Shown one piece after another: positions 31,105-40,500 of a stretch of 48,070 bases of DNA. The DNA comes from Elusimicrobiota bacterium. GTDB lineage: Bacteria > Elusimicrobiota > Elusimicrobia > UBA1565. A model generated the notes under the pieces. That model saw only the letters and a program-made list of their open reading frames with translations. It was not told where the DNA came from and searched no databases. Made by a program: the position numbers and the translations under genes. Every line of letters begins with the position of its first letter. The first letter of the stretch is position 1. The DNA lies in the NCBI GenBank assembly GCA_003450735.1, contig DMEZ01000049.1, positions 1-48,070 of the forward strand, read 5' to 3'.

Positions 31105-31683
31105 ATGAAGACGCGGCTCCTGACCCTCTCCCTCTCGGCCCTCCTCGGAGCGTCGGCCGTCTACGCCCAGGAGACCGCCGGCGGACGCCGCTACCAGCCC
31201 TGCATCTTCCCGAATCCCTGCGGCCCGACCCTGGCGCCCGCCGCCAAGCCGGCACAGAAGGCTCCCGCCCAGGTCCCCCAGATCAAGGCCCCCATCCAGG
31301 GCGCGGCCCAGTTCTCCCCCGACCCGCTCCAGCAGAAGATCCTTGAGAAGAAGATCCAAGACGAGCAGGACGGCGGTGTGGTCTCGGCCATGCGCGTCCA
31401 GAACGAGGGCGCCGAGAAGATCATCTACCAGGGCGGCCTGCGCGACTCCCTCAAAGACCCTCTCGCCCTCCCGGGCTCGAAGATCGCCAAGAAGACCAGC
31501 AACGCCGTCTCCGAGCCCTCCGACAAGGACTGGAGCAGCGTCGAGCTGAAGACCGCGTCCGCCGGCCAGATCAACGGCATGCGGGAAGCCCGCCGCGACC
31601 TCAAGGGCGCCGAGGCCGACTCCAAGGCCGGAGCAGACAAGATGTGGGGAAACGGCCGCAAGGCCGCCGCCGTCCAGAAGTAA
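31105..31683 (+). CDS. Small secreted protein of unknown function
   Basis: I do not recognise this 192-residue protein. A signal peptide (KTRLLTLSLSALLGASAVYAQ) is followed by a short cysteine loop, CIFPNPC, and an Ala/Pro/Lys/Gln linker. The rest is a helical, charged chain (DPLQQKILEKKIQDEQDGG, later AREARRDL-like and ADSKAGADKMW). It has no membrane span after the signal. Its promoter is of the same type as that of the preceding secreted protein, so the two are probably expressed together though not necessarily on one transcript. The stop lies 3 nt from that of the convergent minus-strand gene. Confidence 0.75.
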   Translation: MKTRLLTLSLSALLGASAVYAQETAGGRRYQPCIFPNPCGPTLAPAAKPAQKAPAQVPQIKAPIQGAAQFSPDPLQQKILEKKIQDEQDGGVVSAMRVQNEGAEKIIYQGGLRDSLKDPLALPGSKIAKKTSNAVSEPSDKDWSSVELKTASAGQINGMREARRDLKGAEADSKAGADKMWGNGRKAAAVQK

Positions 31684-31686
31684 CCC

Positions 31687-32268
31687 TTACAAGAATTCCA
31701 GGCTGGAGAGGACCTGCTCGACGATGCGGGCGTTCTTGCGCCCCTCATCGGTCGGCCGGCCGGGCGTTTCGTAGCGGTCGAGGTCGACTTCCATGTAGAA
31801 GAAGTCCTTCTTGTGGCTGTAGCAGTTCACCTCGATGAGAGCGAGAGCGCCCTTGCGGATGCTGGTGTTCTCCAAGGCATAAGTCATGCACTGGCCGCCC
31901 TTGAGGTCCAGCTTCTTGGGCGTGGAGACGAGGACGCTGGAGCTCCACTTCTTGATGTCGAAGATCTTGTCGAGGGGGCGGGTTTCGGCGCCGTCCGGGT
32001 AGCGAATCAAATGCATATTTCCGTTCTCGTTCTTCATGGAATCGGGGTGGGTAATCAGCCAGTGATCGTCCTGTACTTTCTTCTGCGTGAAATACTTTAC
32101 CGCCCAATCTGGCGGATACTTGAAGCGGAGTTTGGAATCCGAATACTGCTGCCAGCCTTCGTACTGATCGAGGATGATGGGCGCCGTCTTCTGCTTCTTG
32201 AGGACGCTCGCTCCGAGCACGCCCAAGACGAAAAGGCCCAGCAGAGCCGCAGCCTGTTTCATGTTCAT
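31687..32268 (-). CDS. Exported protein, PsbP/DUF1795-like
   Basis: The 193-residue protein has an N-terminal hydrophobic segment (QAAALLGLFVLGVLGASVL) that serves as anchor or signal. The mature part begins with YSDSKLRFKYPPDWAVKYF, the beta-strand and P-x-W feature of PsbP-like folds found in many exported proteins of unknown role, and ends with ARIVEQVLSSLEFL, a typical closing helix and strand. The start could be Met1 (32268) or Met3 (32262). It follows the preceding gene by 8 nt and is probably co-transcribed. The DNA from about 31990 upstream into the preceding gene is distinctly less GC-rich than the rest of the window. Confidence 0.75.
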   Translation of the reverse strand: MNMKQAAALLGLFVLGVLGASVLKKQKTAPIILDQYEGWQQYSDSKLRFKYPPDWAVKYFTQKKVQDDHWLITHPDSMKNENGNMHLIRYPDGAETRPLDKIFDIKKWSSSVLVSTPKKLDLKGGQCMTYALENTSIRKGALALIEVNCYSHKKDFFYMEVDLDRYETPGRPTDEGRKNARIVEQVLSSLEFL

Positions 32269-32276
32269 GGACCGGA

Positions 32277-33548
32277 TTATTTCAGATTCAGCTCAGCTTT
32301 GGAAGCCTTCTGGGCAGCTTCCAAGCTCTGGGGCAGGCCTGCTGGAGCCTGGACGCTGCTCTGGCCGCCGGAGACATTATTCGAGTCCGCAGCAAACCAC
32401 CACAGGACATCGTTTCCGGACTTCCCGTTATTGAGCATGCCCACGCCTTTATTCGCATACCATCGCGCATTCTGATTGGCATATTCCGTCGGATTCAGTG
32501 GATAAGATCCCTGGTCATCCGCCCAGATGAAGGAGATGGCCTTGTAGTACTGCCCGAGCCCGCTGCCGTCCGAAGGCTCCCCCGCCGTCTCGAAGTTCAT
32601 GTAGGTCATGGCCCCATAGAGCAGACCGGCGTACTCCAGCCAGGCCGGGTTGGCGTCCTCGTCCTTCTTGAGGATCTCGACGCGCTTGAGGATGTCGCTG
32701 AGGGCCGCGAGCTGGGCCTTCTTCCCCCCCTTCGGGTCCACGGCCTGGGGCGCCGCCACGACGACGATGACGGTGCCCGGCCCCTTCTCGGCGCGGACGT
32801 CGGAGTTCACCTTGTTCGCGTCGTTGGAGGCCAGCACCTCCATGTTGTTCTGGACGTCCTCCACGGCGATGCCCTTCTCCTTCTCGAGGACCGCCCGGAT
32901 GACCTCCTTGCACTTCGGGTCCGAGACGCACTCGTTCATCCGCTTGACGAAATGGCGCATCTCCGCGTCGCTGACCCGCCGTTCGTTGGGTTTCGGATTC
33001 GCCTTCATCGGCTGGACGGCCGAGGAGGTCTTGAAGGAGGCGGGCGTCGCCAGCGCGCCCGAGGTGTACTTCCCCCGCGCGAGCTTGGCGTGGGACGTGA
33101 TGACGGCGTAGTCCTTCATCAGCTCCGGATCGGCCCCCTTGTCCGCGTCGATGAGCTTCTTGGCCCCCGCCGCGAACTCGGCCTTCTCCTGGGCGTCCTT
33201 CGTCCCCTTCATCGCGACCGTGAACAGCCATGCGTCGCGGGAGCCCGACTCGATGAGCTTCTTCGCGAGGGCGGCGGCCTTCTCGGGCTGGTTGAGGGCG
33301 AGGTAGCCCTCCGCGGCCTGCCGCTGGGCGGCCGGGTCGCCGGACTCGAGCTCGGCGAGCTTGGCCAGGACCGCCTGCTTGGCCTGCGGCGTCCCCTCCA
33401 TCTTGGCGAGCATCTGCTGGAACGGCAGCTTGGTCATGTCCTTGGCGCCGCTGTCGTAGACGGCTCCCCGGACGAGATCCTCGCCCTTGACCGAGGCCCC
33501 GGCCTGCGGCGCGATGAGAACGAAGAAGATGATCCCCTTCAAAAGCAT
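32277..33548 (-). CDS. Exported helical (TPR-like) protein of unknown function
   Basis: The 423-residue protein has a signal peptide (LLKGIIFFVLIAPQAGASV) and a perfect ribosome site (GGAGG, 33558-33554, 5 nt before the ATG). Residues 40-160 form helical repeats of TPR or HEAT look (KQAVLAKLAELESGDPAAQRQAAEGYLALNQPEKAAALAKKLIESG, given here in part). The middle has one close pair of cysteines (CVSDPKC), and the C-terminal 130 residues include tryptophan- and tyrosine-rich segments (YYKAISFIWADD, NARWYANKG). I know of no family match. DNA for the last 100 or so codons is near 50% GC while the first part is near 70%, so the gene spans a composition break. Confidence 0.75.
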   Translation of the reverse strand: MLLKGIIFFVLIAPQAGASVKGEDLVRGAVYDSGAKDMTKLPFQQMLAKMEGTPQAKQAVLAKLAELESGDPAAQRQAAEGYLALNQPEKAAALAKKLIESGSRDAWLFTVAMKGTKDAQEKAEFAAGAKKLIDADKGADPELMKDYAVITSHAKLARGKYTSGALATPASFKTSSAVQPMKANPKPNERRVSDAEMRHFVKRMNECVSDPKCKEVIRAVLEKEKGIAVEDVQNNMEVLASNDANKVNSDVRAEKGPGTVIVVVAAPQAVDPKGGKKAQLAALSDILKRVEILKKDEDANPAWLEYAGLLYGAMTYMNFETAGEPSDGSGLGQYYKAISFIWADDQGSYPLNPTEYANQNARWYANKGVGMLNNGKSGNDVLWWFAADSNNVSGGQSSVQAPAGLPQSLEAAQKASKAELNLK

Positions 33549-33601
33549 AGACGCCTCCGGAGGCCTTCCGAGGCCTCAAGGCACCAAAACCGTCATTCTG
33601 G

Positions 33602-33630
33602 ATGATAAAGAGAAATCCCGGACCCTGCAA
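33602..33630 (-). promoter_or_regulatory. Promoter of the two exported unknown genes
   Basis: On the minus strand TTGCAG (33630-33625) and TATCAT (33607-33602) are separated by exactly 17 nt. The -10 matches 5 of 6 consensus bases, the -35 only the TTG. Transcription would begin near 33595 with a leader of about 47 nt carrying a GGAGG ribosome site. The -35 lies in the loop and arm of the hairpin at 33620-33636. Confidence 0.5.
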
Positions 33631-33636
33631 GGGTCC
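33620..33636 (-). terminator. Possible terminator hairpin after the PorV-like gene
   Basis: GGACCCT-GCA-AGGGTCC is a perfect 7-bp, GC-rich hairpin with a 3-nt loop, 7 nt after the stop of the PorV-like gene on the minus strand. It is followed by CGGGATTTCTCTTTATC, which is pyrimidine-rich but not a clean T-run, so termination may be partial. The GGGNCC arms resemble the palindromes found in the three plus-strand promoters. Confidence 0.45.
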
Positions 33637-33642
33637 CTTATC

Positions 33643-34590
33643 CTAGAAGCGGACCTGCAGGGAATACTTGAAGGTGTTGCCCAGGTCGCCGAAGGGCACC
33701 CAGGCGAAGTCGAACTCCACCCCGCCGTAGGCGGCCCCCGCCCCGAAGGTCACGCCGGTGAGGCCCTCCGCGTCGGTCGTCGAGGTGTTGTAGCCCCCCC
33801 GCAGGGCCCCCGAGATGTCCTCGGAGAACTTGCGGCGGTACTCCGTCCCGAAAGAGAAACCGACGCGCTGGTCGCGGGGCAGGCGCAGGTCGGCCGAGAC
33901 CCCCCAGGACTCGGTGAAGCGCCAGGCCGTCCCGCCGTAGAGCAGGAAGGGCAGGGGGTCCTTGCCGGTGCCGAGCGTCGAGGCGGTGCCCATGTTGCGC
34001 AGGCCGCCGGCCAGGGAGAGCTTGTCTTTGCGGTAGAGCGCCCCCGCGTCCAGCGCGAAGGCCGTCGAGTGGGCCGAGTCGAGGGTCTGGTCGATGACCT
34101 TGAAGGCGGCCCCGGCCGAAAGGGCCGGGCTCAGCGGGAAGCCGTAGCCGAAGGCGTAGGCGAAGTCGCTCGCCCCGAAGGTGTCCGTCGGCTGGTCGGT
34201 CTCCACGACGCCGCGCCGCTCGATGCCGCTCACCCCGAGACTCGTGAGGCCGAAGGCGGCCGTCCCGAACTCGTTGCGCTCGCGGCGGGAATCCGTCCAG
34301 GCCAGCAGGGGCACGGCGATGGCGCCGAAGTCGTGGCGGATGTCCTGGAAGTAGGCGTTGTGCATGGCCGCGGCCTGGGTGTCCTTCAGGAAGCCCAGGC
34401 CCGCGGGGTTGTAGTAGACCGCGTAGGCGTCCTCGCAGAGAGCGGTATAGGCCTCGCCCATCGCCGCCGCCCGGGCGCTGGGCCCGATCTTGAGGAACTG
34501 CGCCCCGGAGGTGCCCTGGTGGCTGACGCCCCAGGCCCCGGCCTTCGAGGCCAGCAGCGAAAGCAGGACGGCGGCGTGAATTGTCCTCAT
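33643..34590 (-). CDS. PorV/PorQ-family outer-membrane beta-barrel protein
   Basis: The 315-residue protein has a signal peptide (RTIHAAVLLSLLASKAGAWG) and then QFLKIGPSARAAAMGEAYTALCEDAYAVYYNPAGLGFL (quoted in part: GPSARAAAMGEAYTAL), the hallmark opening of PorV/PorQ/UPF0164 barrels of the FadL-like fold. Alternating short strands continue to the end, which closes with Phe (SLQVRF), as beta-barrels do. PorV in Bacteroidetes shuttles type IX cargo at the outer membrane; related barrels occur without a full type IX system. The start overlaps the stop of the giant gene (ATGA), so both are made together, suggesting a role in its export or attachment. Confidence 0.88.
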   Translation of the reverse strand: MRTIHAAVLLSLLASKAGAWGVSHQGTSGAQFLKIGPSARAAAMGEAYTALCEDAYAVYYNPAGLGFLKDTQAAAMHNAYFQDIRHDFGAIAVPLLAWTDSRRERNEFGTAAFGLTSLGVSGIERRGVVETDQPTDTFGASDFAYAFGYGFPLSPALSAGAAFKVIDQTLDSAHSTAFALDAGALYRKDKLSLAGGLRNMGTASTLGTGKDPLPFLLYGGTAWRFTESWGVSADLRLPRDQRVGFSFGTEYRRKFSEDISGALRGGYNTSTTDAEGLTGVTFGAGAAYGGVEFDFAWVPFGDLGNTFKYSLQVRF

Positions 34591-37500
34591 TTGATCAGCG
34601 CCATCTTGAAGAACTTGAAGGCCCCGCCGACCTTCACCTGGCCGAGGTAGACCCCGCTCGCCACGTCGCGGCCCGAATCGCTGCGGCCGTCCCAGCCCTG
34701 ATAGTAGTAGCGCCCGCCCGCAAGGTTCCCCAGGGAGATGGAGCGCACCCGCTCCCCGGCCACGTTGAAGATGTTCAGGCGCCCCTCCCCGCCGACGTCC
34801 GGCGGCAGGGCGAAGCGAACCATCGTCCCCCGCACCTCCTGGGCCGGGGCGCCGTGGGTGGGCGTGACCGTCTTCACGTTCAGGTCGAAGGGGTTCGGGA
34901 AGCAGAAGGCGTCGATGCCGCCTCCCGAGAAGGCGTTGCCGGAGATCACGGCGACGTTCGTGTCGAAGAGCACGAAGGTGGAGAAATGGTTGACCCGGAT
35001 GGTGAGGGTGCGGTTGACCGGGTCGATGGTCGGCGCCGCCCCCGTCACGTCCTGCTGGAGGATATAGGCGTTCGCCGCCGGGTTGTACCAGTACACGTTG
35101 AGCGAGGCCGGGTCCACCCCCGTCGAATAGTGGACGCTCAGCTCGACCGGCCTCGCCAGCGCGGTCCGCATGCCCAGGGGCAGCAGGACGTCGTAGAAGG
35201 CGCTCAGCGGGGTCATCTCGGGCGGCGTCGCGGCCATCGCCTTCAGGATGTCCGAAGGGTAGGCCGAGGCCCCGAAGCGCAGGGACTTCAGGGCCGCCGC
35301 GTGGGCCGAGAGCCCCGCGGCCTGGACGCGGCGGGCGGCCAGGTTCTCATTGGCGCTCTGGAACGAAACCTCGACCGTGGAAGAGGCGTCCACCGCGAAG
35401 GCTCCCTTCGGGAAGGTCAGGCGGCCCGGGTCGGAATCGAGCGCCATCGCCCCGCCGGTCAGGTTGTTGACATTGTTGCGGTTGAGGCCGTCGAGCCCCT
35501 GATAGAAGGCCAGGGTGGACGAGTGCAGGAACTCGCCGCCCGCCGCGTCCGGGTCCCTCAGCGAGCTGAAGGCCGTGAAGCGCAGGGTGAAGCTGGACTC
35601 GCCGACCCCCGGCTGGTAGAGGGCGCTCACGCGGCGGCGGTCGGAGGACATCTCGAAGGCGCTCAGGGAGCCCCGGGCGGAGGCCGTCGTGAGGAAGGAG
35701 GCGAGCTCGTCGTCCTGGGCCGACCTGGCCCTCAGCGGGGAGCTCGCGATCACGTCGATGAGGAAGCCCTGGCCGCTGCGCTTGGACTTGGCCTGGAGGG
35801 TGGGCCTCGGGATGCGCAGGGCGAGGTCCAGCTGGCGGGCCTGCAGGCTGCTCGTGAAGAGCACGTACGAGGCCTCCGAAGGCGAGGCGAGCTGGCCGTC
35901 CCGGCCCATCAAGAGCACGCGATAGCCCACGTTCTGCCGGAACCCGCTGAGGCGGTAGCCGACGACCGTCCTCGTGTTCGGGTCGCGGACCAGCGTGCCG
36001 GGGATCACCTCCTCGAGGTCGGGGGTGGCGGCGAAGACGTCGACCACCTCGTCCTCGCTGGGAGCGGCGCCGTCGCTCCTGAGGATCGCACCCGAGAGCC
36101 CCGCGCCCCAGTCCAGGTTCAGGCTGCCCAGGGCGGCGCTGGTCGAGACCAGCACGACGCGCGAGAGCAGGGCGTGATCCAGCGCCGAAACGCTCAGCTT
36201 GTACACCCCCGCGCTCAGGTTGGAGACCGTGAAATCCCCGCGCTCGTCGGTGAGCACGACCAGGTCGCCGAGCGGACTCTTGACCGGGATGTCCCCCTGC
36301 TTGAGCACGAAGACCGCGGCGCCGGTCAGAGACCCGTCGCCGACGGGGGCCTGCAGGGCCGCGCCGGCCTTGCCTACGACGCGCCCCGAGACCGAGTAGG
36401 GCGCCCTCGCGAGCTGGAAGAGCAAGGTCGTCGTGCTCCGGGGGGACACGAAGAGCGCGCTCTTCTGCTCGAAGGCGGGTACCGCGTCGCCGGGCCGCAC
36501 GAGATCGCCGCGGTCGGCCGCGGTGACGTCGTAGCCTTGGACGCCCGGGTCGAGCCCGGAGAGGACGAAGGCGCCCTCCGCGTCCGTGCGCGCGGAGGGA
36601 TGGCCGCGCAGGCCGCTCGTCTGGCCGGAGGAGCGCACCGCCGGACGGGCCACGAGGAGGACGTCCGCCAGGCCCTGGCCGTCCTCGTCAGCGACCCGGC
36701 CCGAGAGGGAGACCGCGGACCGCAGGCGCAGGGTGCCCGCCTCGGTGCTCAGGCCCGAGACGACCTGCACCCCGCCCAGGGCTTCGCCCACCAGCACCGG
36801 GGCAAGGCCCTCGGGGGAAGCCGGCGGCTGGGCCTGGAGGGCGTAGACGCCCGGCAGGATCCCCGTGATGTTGAACTGCCCCTCCCCGTCGATGGCGACC
36901 GAGGCCGGGTCGCCGGCCGCGCCGTCGCCCGCCGCCTCGTAGAACCCGCCCTCGACCCAGGGGTCGGCCACGGCGAACAGGCGCAGCCCCTTGGGCAGGA
37001 GGCTGCGGTCGGCCGCCGAGACCAGACGGGACTCCACGGACCCATCCGGACGCAGAGCCTCCACGGCGATGCGCCCCTTGATGGCCCCCGAGCGCGCCAG
37101 GAAGAGGTCCTGGCCCCCCAGGTCGGCCCCCGCCACCTCGACCTTCAGGGGTCTCGCGGCGAAGGCCTTGGGGAAGCCCGCGTCCTCGGCGCTCACCGTG
37201 TAGCGCCCATCCGCCAGCCGGTCGAAGGCGTAGGCGGCGTAGCGCCCCCCGGGGAAGCCCAGCACGACCGACCTGAGCGTCGCGCTGGAGGCGTCCTTCA
37301 AGGACACGAGCACGGGGCGCCCCTCCTGGGATTCCGCGGGCAGCCAGATCCTGCCCGCGACCGCCGAGCCGTCCCCGACCCTCACCGAGACCTGGGTCGC
37401 GCTGTCCACGCGCACCACCGACGAGGCGTCCGCGAGCTCCTCGCCGTTGGCCGCGCTGCCGTCGATGTCGCGCGAGTTCCTCAGGAGGTAGACGCCGGGC

Positions 37501-40500
37501 GCCACCCCGTCGAAGCGGAAGGAGCCGTCCACGGAGACGGACGAGACGTAGGCGAGGAGGGGCGGGGTGCGCCCGGCCGCATCGGCGGACACCTCGTAGG
37601 AGCGGCACGACCCCGCGTAGGGGACGAGGGAGCCCGGGCGCGTCCCGTCCGGGTTGAGCGGGACGAGCTCCATGCGCAGGCTCGAGAGCGTCTTCGGCTG
37701 GCTCGAGGAGAGCAGGCACCAGGCCGAGGAGGTGGAATAGGCCAGCAGGCCCCCGACGGAACTCACCGACACCGAGTAGCTGCCGCGGGCGAACTGCACC
37801 GCCCCGGAGAGGGTCAGCGTGCCCGTGACCGCAACGGTGGCGCCGCTCAGGTCGGCCACGACCTCGACGGTCGCCCCCGCCCTCAGCGGGACGGCGAAGC
37901 TCTTCATCTGTCCGGAGGGGCCGTACGCGAACGAGAAGCGGTAGGGCGCGGCGAGCCCCGCGAGGGCGTAGGGCGGGGAGAGGAAGGTCATGCTCGAGCA
38001 GTGATAGGTCGCCGAGGCGCCCGACTGTCCGTCCAGGTCCGTGATGGCCGCCGAGGCGCGCGAGGAGCGGCCGGGCGCCCCCGCGTAGAAGCCCAGCGAC
38101 TCGAAGCCGGCGCTCGAGCGGCAAAGCCCTCCGGACAGGGGCGGCAGGCGGACATCGATGCGGGCCCGGGCCGGGCTCTCGACCTGGCTCAGCGCGACGA
38201 CCGGGGCGTAGGTGGACGTGACCACCACCCGGGTCGGCCCCGCCGGGACCTTGTCGAAATAGAGGGGCGCCATGCTCAACTGCCACTCTCCGGGCAGGAC
38301 CCCGCTCAGGGAGAAGGTGGAAGAGGTCGACGTCGAGGAGGTGGATAAGGAGACCTCCGCGGCCAGGGTCGTGAAGGTTTCCGGGTGGAAGGCGTTCACC
38401 TGGATCCCGAAACCGGGCCGGCCGTCCGCGCGGCGGAAGCTCGAGCTGTTCCCCTCCACCCTCACCGACCCGCGCAGCACCCCCCCCGTCGAGAGCGTCA
38501 AGGACGGGCCTCCGGCCCCGCTCGAGGGATCGCCGATATCCGACTGCCCGGAGACGGCCAGGACGGCGGAGGTGGAGAGCCACCCGGCCGCCGAGGCCTG
38601 CAGCGTCCAGGAGCCCGGCTCGAGCCCGTAGAGGCTGTAGACGCCGGTCGAGGCCGACGGCGGCACGCTCGCGCCGCCGTAGACCGGGGAGCCCTCCTCG
38701 CCCGAACGGAAGGCCTTCACCGACACCCAGGTCGCCGCCGGAGCGGTCGAGGCGAGCACGGCCAGGCCGAACAGGTTCGCCCGCCGCGGGAGGTCGAAGT
38801 GCACGTCCCGCACCGCTCCTTCCGCCAGGGAGACCCCGCGAAGGGAGGTCGAGAGCCTCAGCCGGTAGAACTCGACGTCCAGGTCGTAGGTGCCCGGAGG
38901 GAGGCTCAGCACGGTCCAGGTGCTCGCGCTGCGGCCCAAGGCCTGCCCGCCGTCGTCCGAGATCGCGCTGCCGGAGGCGATGTGCAGGCTGCCGGAAGCC
39001 AGGCGGGCGTAGCCGGCGTCGTGGGCCCGCACGGCGCCCCAGGATTCGAAGGGCGAGACGAGCGGCACGCCGACGTTCACCCGGATGAAGGAGGGCGCCG
39101 GGAAGGACAAAGAGCCGGCGTCGCCGCCCGAAAGGGAGGCCTGCACCCAGGAAGCGCCCGTGCTCAGGAGCACCGCCTGCCCGTAGGCGGCGCTCAGCGT
39201 CGTCGCGCTCACGCTGTAGGTCTGGCCGGCGCTGAGGCCGTAGATGCGGAAGTGCCCCGTGGACGTCGCGACGGCGTAGGAGCCGAGCCCGGCCCCTGGG
39301 CCCTCGGCCCGCACGGAAGCCCTGGCGCCGCCGAAGCCAAGGTTCCCGGACACCGACGCGGTGCGCGCGAGGGTGAAGGGGAGCACGAGCGAGTCCGACC
39401 CGCCGGCCGCTTGCAGGCGCGCGGAGTAGGTTCCCGGGTCGGCGCTGCGGCAGAGCCCGCCCTCTGCGCAGACGACGGCGTTCCAGGCCACGTTCACGGG
39501 CCTCTGCGCATCCCCCATGCCCGACGCGGCGAAGAGCGCACCGCCGAAATGGACGGGGTCCGTCGAGACGACGAGGTCCCAAGGGACGTCGGCATCCGCC
39601 AGGGTGAAGCGCACGAGCACCTGGGCCCCGGTGCTGACCGAAGCGTCCTGCAGGACCGCGGGGGTGGAGAGGAGGACGACGAGCCGGCTCGCGTCGGCGA
39701 AGGCCCCGGCGACCGTCGCCGTCGCGCGCAGGTGCTCGCATGCGATGCCGGAGGTCGAGGTCTGGTAGGTGAAGCTCTCGGAGATCTCCTGCCCCGTGAA
39801 GATCCGCACGCTGGAGGCGGCGGCGCCTGACCTGAAGAACTCGGCCGAGTCGTCCCGGGAGAACCCCGCCGTCCCGAACACCCCGGCCGATAGAGCGACG
39901 GTGACGGTCGAGACGGCCGCGGCGGGATTGCCGCAGGCATCGCTCAGGCGCACCTGCAGGGCCGGCGAGGCCTGCAGGGGCCCGACGCGCAGGGCTTCGG
40001 AGGAGGTGAACGCCAGGGACCGGGCGGCTCCCGCGGCGATCCAGGTCTTGGGGACGGAGGAGATGGGCGCAAGCGAGCCGGACGCCCCGCCCTGGGTGCG
40101 GAGGTCGAAGACCTGGTCTCCGGTGCGGCGGGCGGGCGGGAAGCCGTTATAGACGAACCGGATCTGCTCGCCGGGCAGGAAGGAGCCGCCGGCGCCGGCC
40201 AAGACGCGCAAGACGAGCCAGTTCCCGCCCAGGGTGACGGAGCCCAGGCTCGGAGGCTCGAGCAGCATCTCCGTGGCCCCGGGAAGGCTCCATACCGCCG
40301 AGGTCGACTCGACGTGCAGGTAGCCCAAGGCGGGGTCGCTGGAGGCCTGGACGCCGAGGGGGCGCGTCCACCCGTCCGGGATGCGCAAGGCCAGCGCCCC
40401 TCCGGGCTGGAGCCCCCCCGCGCCCGCCGTGAAGGTGATGGTCGCGACGACGGGCTGGCAGGCCGGCGTCACCAGGGGGGCCATCGAGGCGGAGCCCTTC

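Noticed and set aside
34581..38348. Plus-strand reading frame of 1,255 codons opposite the giant gene
   Set aside because: Its product is Arg/Gly/Ala/Glu-rich without any recognisable domain. The minus strand carries a coherent signal peptide, repeats and a FlgD-like end over the same bases. Long antisense frames are expected at this GC content.
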